A stretch of 64,000 nucleotides of DNA from Eumeta japonica (lineage: Eukaryota; Arthropoda; Insecta; Lepidoptera; Psychidae). Under the pieces are notes generated by a model. The model was given only the letters and a program-made list of their open reading frames with translations, searched no databases and was not told where the DNA came from. The stretch lies in assembly GCA_005406025.1 (NCBI GenBank), contig BGZK01000857.1, positions 186,001-250,000 on the forward strand, in the 5' to 3' direction. Shown here piece after piece: positions 36,231 through 48,208 of this stretch. The position numbers were made by a program, and so were the translations under genes. Each line of letters opens with the position of its first letter. Within the stretch, counting starts at the first letter, position 1.

Positions 36231-37713
36231 AGTATAAACAATTGACAGCAGATTAAATGTCTGATTTACATTTCCTAAGAAGCTTAGAAAATCACGATAA
36301 AATTATGACTCATAAACACGAGCATGCACTAGCACTCTTACACGCATGCGGTTAAGTACTTGAACACGCTCATGCACACGCGGACATACAACTATATAAT
36401 AATAAATGAAAATGGCTCTTAAGAAAATATAAAAATAATTATTGTTTTTTGTTGCCATATGGAGTATCAAAATCACTTATAGCGTATTATGTGCTCTGGT
36501 TGCTGTTCGGGTAAGGCTAAATGATTTAATGTGATAGAAACAAAAAAAAGTTTCAAAATAGTTAAGGTCAAAATTTTTGAAGTTATAAAAGGAGATATAG
36601 GCATCCAAACCCACAGACAGGTTATCCATTGCACAATCACACGTTCTTACTGCATATTAATTTTCATAAAAATCTGTCAATTCTCTTTGAAGTTAGAAAA
36701 CTGCATATAAATAGATAAACAGTATAGCCTAACATTTACGCTTTAGTAATTATTTTCTAATTATGTACCAATTTTTTATTACGATCGGTCAAACCGTTCA
36801 CAGTTTATAAAATTATTAAAACACCTACAGACCGACAGTCATAAATTTTACAAAATGTAGAATTGGGGACCATGAGTCATATGAGTAAAACGAATATTAT
36901 TCATTAAAATAGACAAAAAAATTTGGAAAATCCAAAAGTGCACGCCTCATAGCGGTTACTCCATTTTTACTAAAGAAAAGTGTGTACGTCAGCTCCGACG
37001 AATGACTGGAGCTCACTCTTTATGAATGATTACAAGTTACTTGGTATGCATTGTTCAATACTCTAAATTCTATATATTAACAAAAATTTATACCGTAATC
37101 GTCATTTTTTTTTTAAATTGAAACGAATAAAAAAAAAATACTGTGGTGTCAAAATTTTTACTTAAACATTGAGAATAAAAAAGACAGTCACGCTTTGGGT
37201 TTCTTATGTTCTCTAGATTAAGATTTAATAAAAAAAAATAATAATAATAAAAGATTCGTCAAAATTTTGTTTTTTAAATATCAATTAAACTACACCGAAT
37301 TAGACAGTGAAATTCAATAGGCTTCTATTCAGATGCATACTAAAGCGAATGAAAAAAAAATACACTGGATTAGTGAAGTATTTCATTCGTTATCGTGACC
37401 ACATACAGGATCCGCACATACAGACACACGGACGACCACGAAAAAAATTTTTAAAACAGTTTTTAAAATATGTTCTATAACAAAATGTGTTTACAAGATA
37501 TTACAGATATTAAAATCAGTGATTATTCTTGCCGTTTGAGTGGATACATTATTTTACAAGTGCAACATATAATAAAGACATTTAAAGTTCAAAAAATCAC
37601 TCGTTTTTCGTAAGGCAAGAGTAGAGCACTACCTCATGCGCTCCGCTTATGAGGCGTGCAATAAATTGCTTGAATAATACAGACACTACTGATTTACATA
37701 TGTTACATAAATA

Positions 37714-38721
37714 GGGGCCACTCTGGAATGATTGAGATACTGTCAAACACCGGTTTTCCCGCGGTTTTAACGACGTATACGTTTAGTCCGCTTCATTACA
37801 AAAACGCGCGCAATAGTCACTTCCTGCGTTTTTCAATGTAGGTGTCGCAAAGGGCGTTCTGTTGAACAAGTGATGTATTTGAATCGTGAGAACTGGCGAT
37901 CTATGATGTACTATGATTTGAATATTGGTTTATCCAAAGAGCAATGTATGCAGCGATCGCAGTCAGCGTTCAATAATGAAGCATCATCTCGGGCCACTGT
38001 GTATCGATGGTTTAAATAATTTTGTAATGGACGCAACTCATTTTGAGATGAATAAAATACGAATAGGCCTGTTTCAAAAGTCACTTGCGATGATGTCGCC
38101 CGTGTTCGTAAAGAAATAAAAGATGACAATTAATGCACCTACCATATGACTCAAAATACTTTCATGGTTGGATCCGTAGTGGTGTGTAAGATTTTACATG
38201 ACGAATTAAAAATGAAAAAGATTGTTTCTTGTCGGGCACCACATAATCTTACACAACTTCAAAAAAGTTATTGAATAGAGGCAGTCACCGAACAATATGT
38301 AAAATTGTAACGGGCGATGAAACGTACATTCCCTTTTGTGACTTGTCTACACGTCGGGAAAGTAGAGTATGGGTTCGTAAAGATGATACACTGCCAACCA
38401 TCGTGAAAAATACGTGCAATGAAAAAAGTTACATTTGCCGTGTTTTTCAGAAGTACAAGCTTGATCTAAGCTTTTAAATTAAAATGTTGTTTTATAATTG
38501 AAAAAGTGTGTGGTCGGCGTTTTACAACAAAAGAAGAGATAGACTCCTCTAATACTGAATATTTGGACTATATTTCTGTAAACGGCTAGCGCGATAGTTT
38601 CGGTTTGTGGAAAATTTGTCAACACAAGTGTTTTGACGCTGAAGGAGGCTACTTTGACCATACATAAATCTGGTGTGTCGTGCAAATATGGTTTTTCTCA
38701 ATAATTTTGGAGTGACCCTCG
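37714..38721 (+). mobile_element. Mariner-type transposon with TIRs, internally shortened
   Basis: The ends are inverted repeats: GGGGCCACTCTGGAATGATT at the left and CGAGGGTCACTCCAAAATTA read inward from the right. TA flanks both sides (37712-37713, 38722-38723). Broken transposase code runs from NWRSMMYYDLNIGLSKEQCM (about 37890) through RATVYRWFK, then about 38220 KIVSCRAPHNLT, to GRRFTTKEEIDSS-like code near 38515. At about 1.0 kb it is shorter than a usual 1.3-kb mariner, so the middle of the transposase is missing. Confidence 0.85.
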
Positions 38722-40057
38722 TATAAACACAAAATGTGATAAACAATATATAACATATGGTTTGAACAATATCTGTGGAAATTTCGTGTTATTCATGACT
38801 TTCGCATTACATTTTATGATTATGTAGATGTAAGGTTGTCTCAGAGCTTTGTAAGTGGAATCGCCGACACGATACCTACAGTACAAAGTGTTTCGGTCAC
38901 GAAATGCTGTACTGTACTCGGTTTTATCGATGCACTAGCGGTAGAATGAAGAAAAAAATCTTACCAAGATGGTGCTAGTGACCATATAATGAAGAAAATC
39001 GATGATTTTATGTTTCTGACATAATGATTATTGCTCTTTAATAGCTTTATCCCGCATTTCGCCACGTCGACATAGATCATTTTTTACATCCTTCATATCC
39101 ATGTAAAAGATTTCTCATTCTGAACAAGCTACATCTGAGTTACAATAAAGAACATACGAAATGCAACACTCGTATGTTTTTTTTATATAATAATACGATA
39201 ATCATAATAATAACAATCATTTTATTTTCTTAAACGCACATACTTACAATATTTACAAATATATAAGATGTTATATACAAGTAAAAGTATAAAATATACA
39301 AGTGTTAAACATAATTGAACGTAATTTAGAGTGTTTCGACTCCTGTTGGCCCCACACTAGGCGCGCCTGTCATGTGGTGGCCATGGATTACAAGTTAGGA
39401 ACTTGTCCTGAATTAGCATTTTATCTCATTTTTTTTGCAGTTGTGTTTTCGTTCAACATACCACTGTTAGTATGAATTGTAATTACATACAAGCAAACAA
39501 TGTCAACGCCACGTTTGTGTAGTAAAATGAACTGGAGCTATGAGGTACTTTATATTACCTGCCCCTTAACTCACAGGAACTGACGCATGCCTGCGATATG
39601 CAATAGCATTAGCATGCACTCCCACCGCCGACCCTCGACGTCAGGACCGCTGCTGCATGTTAGTGCATGTCGCAGGCAAGCGTCTGATAATGAATTTCCG
39701 CGAAATAACATCGTTTACCATAGAACATCGTAAGAACTGTTCATGTTATCCTAACTCCCAAGACAGGATCAAAGATCAAATGACGCATTTTGTCTTACCG
39801 AAGGAGCAGATTTTGATCCCACAGACTGTGGCTGTCCGATTATATTCAAGAGCTTGTGAATATCTTTGGATGATTAGCGTTGCAAGACATGAATACAAGT
39901 TTTTGCAATCGTTCCTGTAGTGTAATCGGACGATTTCGAAGGGAAAGTAGCGAAGCACTAGTATACTTATGTATAATTAACTTTTGTACTAAAAGTAAAA
40001 AAAAAAACTTAAATGACTAAGTTTTTTTCATTATTAAACTGATGACTTAGATCTACA

Positions 40058-40117
40058 TACGAATCACTGCCACCGCCGCACCTCCTCGATGTGATGTGGC
40101 GGTGGCAGTGATTCGTA
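40058..40117. repeat. GC-rich 20-bp perfect hairpin just inside intron 17
   Basis: TACGAATCACTGCCACCGCC (40058-40077) is exactly reverse-complemented at 40098-40117, with a 20-nt loop. In the transcript direction it starts about 41 nt after the exon 17 donor. Outside the perfect stem, TAGAT and ATCTA can pair after a 5-nt symmetrical internal loop. Confidence 0.92.
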
Positions 40118-40158
40118 CGCCTATCTACAATAATATTGAGTAGCGTGTTCTGCAGTAC

Positions 40159-40318
40159 CGCAGCAGTCTCCTTGTTGTCCTTGGTGATGTCGGCGTTGTC
40201 GTGCAGGCCGAACACCTCCGGCGTGGCGCGCGCCGGCAACGCGCGGACGTGCCGCAGCACCGCCTCGTACTCCATGCCGGACGGCATGCGGTAGTCGCCG
40301 CTGGGCGAGAACGAATAA
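40159..40318 (-). CDS. Dynein heavy chain exon 17
   Basis: Residues 1023-1076: YSFSPSGDYRMPSGMEYEAV then LRHVRALPARATPEVFGLHD then NADITKDNKETAA. P..P..FGLH.NADITKD is the family signature. I end the exon at GCG|gtactg because this joins smoothly to LLFGTLLTQ of exon 18. Phase 2 in, 0 out. Confidence 0.93.
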
Positions 40319-40389
40319 CTGGAACGCGACAAGCGTACGTTAAACTAGTGTGAATTATACTACCCCAAATGTACAGGATGGATACTCAC

Positions 40390-40798
40390 TCCGGCTCTAG
40401 AGTCACCTCCTCGTTGTAGAAGATGTCGAGCAACGACATGACGAGACGACGATCTTTGTCGTCGGTGACGCGGCCGCCGTAGTTGCACTCGCCGGCCAGG
40501 TAGCGCAGCGCTTCCAGCGGCGTCTCCGCGTACTCGGTGAGAAACATCTGCAACTGCATGATGCAAATGCGAAGATCGCTCTCGTTGAACTCGTAGGGGA
40601 TGTTCCAGCCGAGCGGGCCGAACGCACGCCGCTCCTGCACCACCGCATGGAAAAAGCATAGCGCGAACAGCAGGCGCCGCCACTCATCGGTGCGCGGGCA
40701 GGCGATGTAAAACTCGGGGTCGTTGATGGGGTCCGAAATGTACGACCGGTATAAGTTGTTCTTCAACCCTTTCGGTGCTTCGTTCGTCATCTTGACGC
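40390..40798 (-). CDS. Dynein heavy chain exon 16 (AAA6 lid to C-terminal domain)
   Basis: Residues 887-1023: [20 protein letters not shown] then [20 protein letters not shown] then [20 protein letters not shown] then [20 protein letters not shown] then [38 protein letters not shown] and [12 protein letters not shown] are diagnostic for axonemal heavy chains. Largest exon in the window. Phase 1 in, phase 2 out. Confidence 0.97.
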
Positions 40799-40961
40799 CT
40801 GTTCGCGCGCCCGATTTAGGCGCACGCACGTCGAATCGACACGATTAGTAAAAGAATATTTAAGTCTATGGAAATTTATAAACGATGCATTTGTATCAAT
40901 TTATTCGTATAGTGTTATAAGTATAATTGTATAGGTATGCATGTTCGCTTGCGTGACGTAC

Positions 40962-41169
40962 CGTTTTGAAGAACGGTGATCGGAAAGGCGCGGCTCGGGT
41001 ATGAAGTAAGCCAGAGTCGGAAGTCCGCGTGTGCGGCGTTCGGCGCCAGCAACTCCGCGGTGATGCGCTCCAGCTCTCCCATCCACGACTCCAGCACATG
41101 GCAGTTCTGCAGCACGACCCACCCGCCAGATACCGTCGCTTTTTCTATCATCGCTGCAGCAATGGGACC
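40962..41169 (-). CDS. Dynein heavy chain exon 15 (AAA6)
   Basis: Residues 818-887: [20 protein letters not shown] then [20 protein letters not shown] then [31 protein letters not shown]....E and FRLWLTS.P...FP...LQNG are universal dynein blocks. Phase 0 in, phase 1 out. Confidence 0.97.
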
Positions 41170-42748
41170 CTAGACATATATCATCTAAATTAAGAAGCGT
41201 TCTATAAGTTGGTGGGCATCATTTTTGTACGGAGATAGCTAAGTATACTGTTTTTGGGTCTCATCAGATCGTTAGACTTTTAAAAATTGTCGCACTTTAG
41301 TGTTTAAATAGAAAAGCGGTGAATATGTATGGAATTATAAAAGATTTACAATTTCAGAAGCAACAGTCTTAAATAATCTGGAAATGTTTTTAAGTCAACC
41401 CCCGTCAAATCTCGTAAGATATTATTATTTCGATATATATAAAATTCGAAAATTTGCTCTGAAGAAAAATTTTTTTACTTTGCAATCTTGTCTAAAATAT
41501 TGATCGGGTATTCGAAAAGAAATTCGTCTATCCGAGCCGATTTAAATATAAAATACATTTTCGCCCGCCAAAAATAGTAAAATTTAATTAAAGTTTGATA
41601 GTAGGTTCGTCTTAAATTCAAAATATGTCGACGTAATACGTCGGCGCTAAATTAGTTTTTCAACGTTTTGGTATATGTATCTGTCAAGCGTCATGTAACA
41701 TGCAATTTCAATGTATAATAATATCACTGCAGCAATTCCTTTATGATTATTTTTCAATGTTTCTTCGGTTCTAGAGATGGAGTTTTCAATTTTATGTATT
41801 TAAAGAACTCATTTTATACACATTAAAATGACATCTATTATCGATTTTTAAGATTACATAATTGTGCAGCTTGATAAACTTGACAAAATTTTTAACAAGA
41901 GAAGAAAAACCACGTCGTTGTTTAATGCTTTAGTAATTTATATTTCTTGTTCAATTACACTTAAAAATTGTTAATTTATTCTACTGTTCCTGTTATTTGT
42001 TATAAAATAATATAAAGCGAAAGAAATTTCCTTCCGATCGGGCGTCTCACGACACATATTTTTTCTCTTTAACTCAGAAACTTGTGCGATATTGCTACCG
42101 CGTAGCAGGACTAGTACATGGTCAAGGATTAAATCTTTATAAGCAAAGGCAGGATGATTTATATATTCCATGGCTTTTCGTTCAGAAACATTTTCATCTT
42201 CTACAAAGAAACATCTCACCATACTAAAAAGCTGGTGAGACGTTTACTTAAATGATAAATTGGAGAGGTAAACTCGACAGGAAGTTTATCGTATTAAAAT
42301 AACCGAGGTAATTTTAGAAGTATAACTTTCAATTACCATGTTACAGAACAACGCAGGAATCATTGTTGAGAAATTAGTTCAGAAAGCGTCAAATTAGCGC
42401 ACACCGGGAACGCAGGAAAGGAGAGATGCGGGACGCGGCCAGCATTTGAGTAGGTGATTTAAACCGACAAAGATTCGTGCATTGTACTACAGGAATTTTA
42501 TATTAAAATATTTTATATTAAAAAAAATTCTATGAAATGGAAATATTAAGTTTCATTTCTCGATAATACGGGAGGCAGGTTTTCATTACTTAATCTTCAT
42601 ATGCCAGTATTGTAGGTGAAGAGCAAACGTCTTTCGCATGTTAAATCTGTTTTTGGCCTATCATATATGAATACACAAAATGAATAGTGTATTGCTACGG
42701 ATTTGTAATTCGAGTTAAGCGATTCGGGCTATTGCGGGCAGATCGCAC
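41170..42748 (-). other. Dynein intron 14
   Basis: AT-rich; a short minus-strand frame at 41971-42222 is unrecognised and has no dynein similarity. No transposon seen. Confidence 0.45.
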
Positions 42749-42986
42749 CTGTCCCTGCCCTAATGAGATAGTTTCGAAAGTGACGACTTTCTTCTCAGAA
42801 GAGAACTTGACGAGCCCCGACATGGGGTCGGACCCCGGAGACAAGATAAAGATGAGCGGCGACCAGCTGCTGCTATCGGCGTACGAGCGCTCGAGGTCGA
42901 AGGGCGGCGGCTCCGTGTACTCGCGGCCTAGGGCCTCCACCACGTAGTCGATCACCAGCGGGATCAGCTTGTCCGGGCGCACACAT
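42749..42986 (-). CDS. Dynein heavy chain exon 14 (AAA6)
   Basis: Residues 738-817: CVRPDKLIPLVIDYVVEALG then FDLERSYADSSSWSPLIFIL then SPGSDPMSGLVKFSSEKKVV then ISLGQGQ. R.DK..PA...FV...LG, P.IFILSPG.DP and SLGQGQ are the classic AAA6 markers. Phase 2 in, phase 0 out. Confidence 0.97.
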
Positions 42987-43327
42987 CTGCCGGCATAATC
43001 CGCGTGCCCAAATATTACAATTCAGAGTGATTCATCGCACATGTTGCAACTGAGAGCGATAACAAACCTAATTAATTCTACAAAACTTCAAACGTCAAAA
43101 ACCACTATTTTATTAATCTCAAAACATATTTAATATTTTTGTAATCGTCATACTTTTACACTATAGAGTTGCTAAATATTTGCTTTCGCAACATTTATCT
43201 AATTAAACCAAAAAGTGTATTAAGATAAATTCCGATTTTTTTAATACAATCCTGTGTTGTTTGAAAGTTCTCGGTGGTTATATATGTAAAGAGCGCCTGC
43301 GCGCTGCTCCGACGCGCGACGCCGTAC
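42987..43327 (-). other. Dynein intron 13
   Basis: A 341-bp AT-rich intron; nothing else recognised. Confidence 0.5.
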
Positions 43328-43465
43328 CTCATGACGACGAGCTTAGTCAGACCCGAGCACTCCTCGTAGGGCGGCGGGTACGGGTTCAGCTCCGGGTTGG
43401 ACAGATCGTAGAATTCCTTCCATAACTTTATCTTCTTTACGAAAGAGTCCTTGAAACTTTTTAGT
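43328..43465 (-). CDS. Dynein heavy chain exon 13 (into AAA6)
   Basis: Residues 692-738: LKSFKDSFVKKIKLWKEFYD then LSNPELNPYPPPYEECSGLT then KLVVMR. W...YDS..P....LP-type linker followed by the KL.V.R start of the D6 region. Phase 2 in and out. Confidence 0.95.
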
Positions 43466-44089
43466 CTGCAATTTGCGAATATATTTTGCCTTGAGTTCAA
43501 AAAATCATTACTCCTCATTAAAGACAAAAATACCATCACATAAAAACTACATATTACAAGTTTTATATCACTCATGTTAATAAATGTTCTTTTTCGAACT
43601 ATATAACATTGTTTTATTTAATTACCTGACGGTGAACCAAAGTAAATAGGATCACTTCTTTGTAAGTCTATTCGTCAAGACTCCTTTCCTCAGAGACGTG
43701 TGGTGTATCAAATTTAAAATTAATATAAAATATTTAGGTCTAGAGTCCCTTGGAGTTGTGACAAAATAACAATTTTTGGTTTATGTAATCAAAAAGTATT
43801 TTAAACCTCGCAAATATATCAAACGTATAAGGAACTTCCCTAGAGCTAGACCTAGAAGCATGAAATTACATGAAAAAAAATTAATATTGTTAATTTGTAG
43901 TTATATTTTATGAAATAATATGTTTTTGCGATTATAAATTCACACTTGCAATTTGAGTAGGGACCATGAACTTTTAATATTTTTTAACTTCTTGCGGTAA
44001 GGACTTCAGATTTTTGAAATTCGGATTCGCGAATTTTGTTTTATACATTTTTTGATCATTGAAGGGTCCCTTAACTTATCCATACTTAC
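43466..44089 (-). other. Dynein intron 12
   Basis: AT-rich, nothing recognised. Confidence 0.5.
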
Positions 44090-44226
44090 CCGGGAAGGTT
44101 GCTCGCGCGCACGATCTCCGACCAGGCCTTGTCGCTGAGCCAGACGGGCGCGGGGTTGGCCAGTGCGCTCTCCAGCGCCACGCCGCCCGTCAGCAGAAAC
44201 GAAAGCAACTCGTCGTTCACTTCGCC
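44090..44226 (-). CDS. Dynein heavy chain exon 12
   Basis: Residues 647-692: GEVNDELLSFLLTGGVALES then ALANPAPVWLSDKAWSEIVR then ASNLPG. LLTGG..L.....NPAP.WLS...W is a dynein signature preceding AAA6. Phase 0 in, phase 2 out (gtaagt donor). Confidence 0.96.
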
Positions 44227-45236
44227 CTGTCACGTACGTACGTAATACGATTTCAAATTTAATTTTTAAAAGTGTTGACGAATCGAAGTAAAAATATAGT
44301 TAAATTTGCAGTCGACGTCAAATTATAGTTGTACTTTCCAAGATTTACTAAATAGAGTCAGCTCCTAAAACTAAATGATTTTAAAAACATAAATGATTTT
44401 GATTTAGGAAGAATTATTAATTAGATTGTAGTCATTGAATATTAAAAAAAAAAAACTCATTTACGGGAAGTGTCAACGTCACCTGTCAAATGTCCTTCCT
44501 ATTTCAGTTCGCAGAAATGTGGTTATATTTGATTTTTATTATTATTCTCTTGGTCGTTGCTAGCTCACGAGTTTATTTTTTGCCTATTGACGTTACGACG
44601 GAATTTCGTTTTGCTACACAACTGACGATATCTGTTTTTACATTACATTTTTCGTTTTCATTTCAAGTCGGATAGTGTGTAAAATTAGTTGCTAGTACAA
44701 TTTTTGACAAACACACTTTATAAGATTATGACCTGACGATATTTTTAATTTATTATGAAACGTCTGAGCCACCAATAAATTAAAACTTTAAAGGAGAGGT
44801 CTGATTTTTTTATTAAGATTTATTCTTTACACTATTTTTAATTGTAAAAAATATACTAATTAATATTTATTTCAAAGGAGATGTTTCATGAAGTTATCAC
44901 TCTGGTTTAAGTCGTTGTACAGTTTAACAAAAATGTACAATCATGATAATTACCAATTTTCTTACGAATTCCCACCATTTGATGTTATTTCTGGCCGTGT
45001 ATTGTTTATTACGAGTAAAGAAATCACAACACTTGGTACACACAAATCACAACATATGGTACATAAAAGACTATCCTCCATGTATTGACAAACTCAGGGC
45101 GACCAAAAGAAGTAAACGCGTGATAGAAGAGCAGAAACAAGTTAGGAGCAGATTTATTAATGATGTTTATCTCGATATATCTCGTAAAACTGATTTTGTC
45201 TATATAAAATTGTGAAATTTCATTAATTTATGCAAA

Positions 45237-45282
45237 ATGAAGATACTGAATATATAAAATTTTATATATTTAGTATCTTCAT
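45237..45282. repeat. Near-perfect 46-bp palindrome
   Basis: Arms 45237-45259 and 45260-45282 are reverse complements with a single mismatch and no loop (ATGAAGATACT-AATATATAAAA on each arm, read inward). Confidence 0.9.
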
Positions 45283-45829
45283 CTCTTCATATCTCATATC
45301 CTAGAATCCTTCCGTTTTCCATTATTTTTAAGTAGGATTATATAACGATCTAGCAGTGAATAAAAACTATATTTTACAGCACTATTTTGTAAAAAAATAA
45401 GAACGGATTTTCAAACGAAAGAGATTTTGTACATTCTTTGAAATTTTTTTCCATATCACTTATTATAAAACATATGATATAAGAATGAAATCGTGTTTTT
45501 TTTCAAATATTGAACATCCTTTTTTAATTTTTAAACTGTGCATCAAGAAAATACTTTTGCTATTAAAAATCAATAATTTAACGTTTTCTGCATAGTACAT
45601 TTTTTATTCACATTGCATTTGTTTATTATGTACACAATTACGTTACAAACGATATGGTAGAAGTAATCAGATACTCATTATTCAATAATTTGATACTGGC
45701 AAGTTATACACCATTGTAAATGTAGTTAGCGAAAAATTTAAAAATAGAACAAACTCAAAAATATATTTTTTTACTGATTATTTTTGTGAGAATCTGGTGG
45801 GAATTTGCTTGCAACAATGGGACTCAGTC

Positions 45830-46890
45830 GATGTGATTTTCACCCCAAGATTTATTATGATTACAAAAACGTTTAAAGCGCCAAGATTGTTAAACTTTTG
45901 ATTACTACTTTTGGTGAGTGTGCTTGTTCGCGTGCAATTATTTTCAATTGGTTTCAGGAATTAAAAAGAAAACGGGGAAGCCTAGAAGATGAATTGTGGA
46001 CAGATCGGCCGCCAAACGCAGTCACTTAAGACAATGTTTATGAAGTTGAAAAATTGATGCGTGATAACTGAAGAATTGCATATGTGGAGTTTGAGTAATA
46101 ACTGGATATTGAGTCAACAGCGATACAAACTTTTATTCGCAATCACCTTTCTCTCCGTAAGCGTTGTTCACTATGTGTGGCGCAAAAATTGATCAACGAG
46201 GACAAAGACCGCCGGGTAGATTGGTGACGATTTACGAAAGAGAAATTCAAAAGAAGCGACAAAAAATCGTAATCGATATACTTATCGGGGAGGAACGTGG
46301 CTGTGTAACTACGACCCAAAACAAAGCCATAATTGACCGGATGATGCTTTGAAAATGAGCCCAACGCCGAAAACAGCAAAACTGACGAAACGAAATTTCG
46401 AACCAACGAAATGTCGCCGTAGCGCACAGAAATTTTGTTCAACACATTTTTTTATAAGACCTGTCTTACTACTACTCTTTTCCTTGGGGATTAAGAATAA
46501 ATTCTGAGTTGTATGTGACAATTTGTGTTCTAAAAGCATTATCAACTAGATGTGACAAGCGACCGAAGGCTCGACATCAAGACAACACACACACACAACA
46601 CACCCATTCGCCAAGACATTTTATTTTTTAATAAAAAAAATATGTCTGTCCTACCTGAACCACCATATTCCCCTGACCTAGCACTATAAGATTTTTACGT
46701 GATTTATCAGAATCAAAGAAAAATTAGTAGGTAAGGCAATTGAGAGTAAGGAAAATGCATTAGCAGCCTGTAATTATGAAATTCTGAGGTATCAAAAAAA
46801 AGTAATCAGAGGTATTTTGAAAGTGGTTTAAACGCATGGAAAAGTTTATACATGTGTTAGATGAATACTTGAGAAATACAGATATTAGTA
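45830..46890 (+). mobile_element. Degraded mariner-type transposon, second family
   Basis: Broken transposase code on the plus strand: WFQELKRKRGSLEDELWTDR near 45950, then IQTFIRNHLSLRKRCS near 46120, then LPEPPYSPDLAL near 46650, corresponding to the PPYSPDLAPSDF motif. It differs from copies A-C. Many stops; the terminal repeats could not be placed, so the limits are approximate. Confidence 0.7.
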
Positions 46891-47177
46891 GTAAATAATC
46901 AATACTATAATTTTGCAGTACCTAGTTGTTTGTGGCATATTCTTCGTATGAAGAAAATCATCAAATGTAACTAATGTTTACATTTATTTTAGTTTATGAA
47001 AGTAAAATACTCACATAAATATATGTAATAAATATAAAATATTAAATACATTTTTTATCGTTCATATATATTTTTTTCTTCTTAAATTTCTTAATAAAAA
47101 AATCTGACGTTACATAAAAATACAGCCACACGCACAGGACAATACAATCACACTCATTGTTGATTAAAATCGCGTAC

Positions 47178-47361
47178 CCGAGGTCTGAGGATTCCGAGGG
47201 TGAGTACCAGAGAAAATATCAGTTTGTCTTTCTCGAAGAGGGAACGGCAAACATTTTCGTAAACACTTTTGGTGAAACAAGCGTTCAGTCCGGCCAGCCG
47301 CTCGCCCAGCTCGTCGCTTTGCGGCGTGTTCGTGATCGCCTGGTGGTAGAGGTTGATGAAC
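47178..47361 (-). CDS. Dynein heavy chain exon 11
   Basis: Residues 585-646: FINLYHQAITNTPQSDELGE then RLAGLNACFTKSVYENVCRS then LFEKDKLIFSLVLTLGILRP R. LFEKDKL.FS is conserved. A donor earlier in the exon (CTG|gtactc) is possible, but the longer form keeps the family's spacing to exon 12. Phase 2 in, 0 out. Confidence 0.93.
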
Positions 47362-48208
47362 CTGCGTCAACAACCGTGATGATGTGCATAAGTCCGTCTC
47401 ACTTCATGTTTTAAGACGGTTTTGTATTCTAAATTTCTATTTATAATAAATAGAACTTAACGTTTTAGTCATTCAACACTTACGGATCCAGGTCGACTTT
47501 GTTCAGTAATTGTGAGAGGGAATATTAGCTTTTACATCTAATATTAGCTTATAATGCACCTGTTTTACAAGCGTAATGATATTCATAATCGATAAGCACT
47601 CAAAATTGAAATAAGAGCTAATTATATTAAATAATACTAGTATTTGTCGATATGAGAGCTTGGATGCTTGATTCTCTTTTACACTCCCACGCCGGAATGG
47701 ATTGTAATAAAATTAAAGGGACCCAAAAATCCTATACATAATGTATTTTGGTTTGTCCGAAGATAATGACTTTGATAATATTCGACGGATCGTCATGAAA
47801 TTTGTACAAATATGTATGTTTTAATCGAAATACGACACCGATTTTAAAAATTATATTAATAGCAGAAAGTTACAGAGTCCCGAAGTAATATAACCTATAG
47901 TTTATTTTGAAATTAGCATTTGCCCCGGCTTCTGACAAATCCGAGCCATAACCAAAGCAGTATCGGAAATAAAAGCGAAACGGAGAGCAGTATCGAGAGC
48001 AGGGAACGGGAAAAAATTTAATTTTTAATTAAGTTTTGTTTACTTATAAATACAGGCATTCTACTTAGGAAACACACACTTTTTTACTTGCATGCTATAT
48101 CCTTAGTTTTTCAATTAAGTTCAACGATTAAAAAACAATGTTTTTCACTATCAGATTAGGTGAATCCTTACGGATAATCAGATTATGGGACTGGACGTGT
48201 AGGACATA

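Larger units (their letters stand above)
35848..40158 (-). other. Dynein intron 17
   Basis: AT-rich, holding a mariner (37714-38721), a GATTC-like degenerate stretch (35985-36230) and an unrecognised plus-strand frame at 39657-39920. The word CCGCGGCTTCGTCTGCGTGG near 35987 recalls a terminus common in lepidopteran repeats (from memory). Confidence 0.45.
44227..47177 (-). other. Dynein intron 11
   Basis: AT-rich. Contains a degraded mariner (45830-46890) and a 46-bp palindrome (45237-45282). A short plus-strand frame at 44490-44675 is hydrophobic but AT-driven and not called a gene. Confidence 0.5.

Noticed and set aside
40360..41173. Arg/Ser-rich frames at 40360-40687 and 40896-41173.
   Set aside because: They are the other frames of dynein exons 15 and 16.
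44490..44675. Hydrophobic 61-codon frame resembling a membrane peptide.
   Set aside because: Composition follows the T-rich DNA; no start context, family or partner exon.
46145..46545. Frames at 46143-46445, 46164-46352 and 46309-46545.
   Set aside because: They are pieces and shadows of the degraded mariner at 45830-46890.
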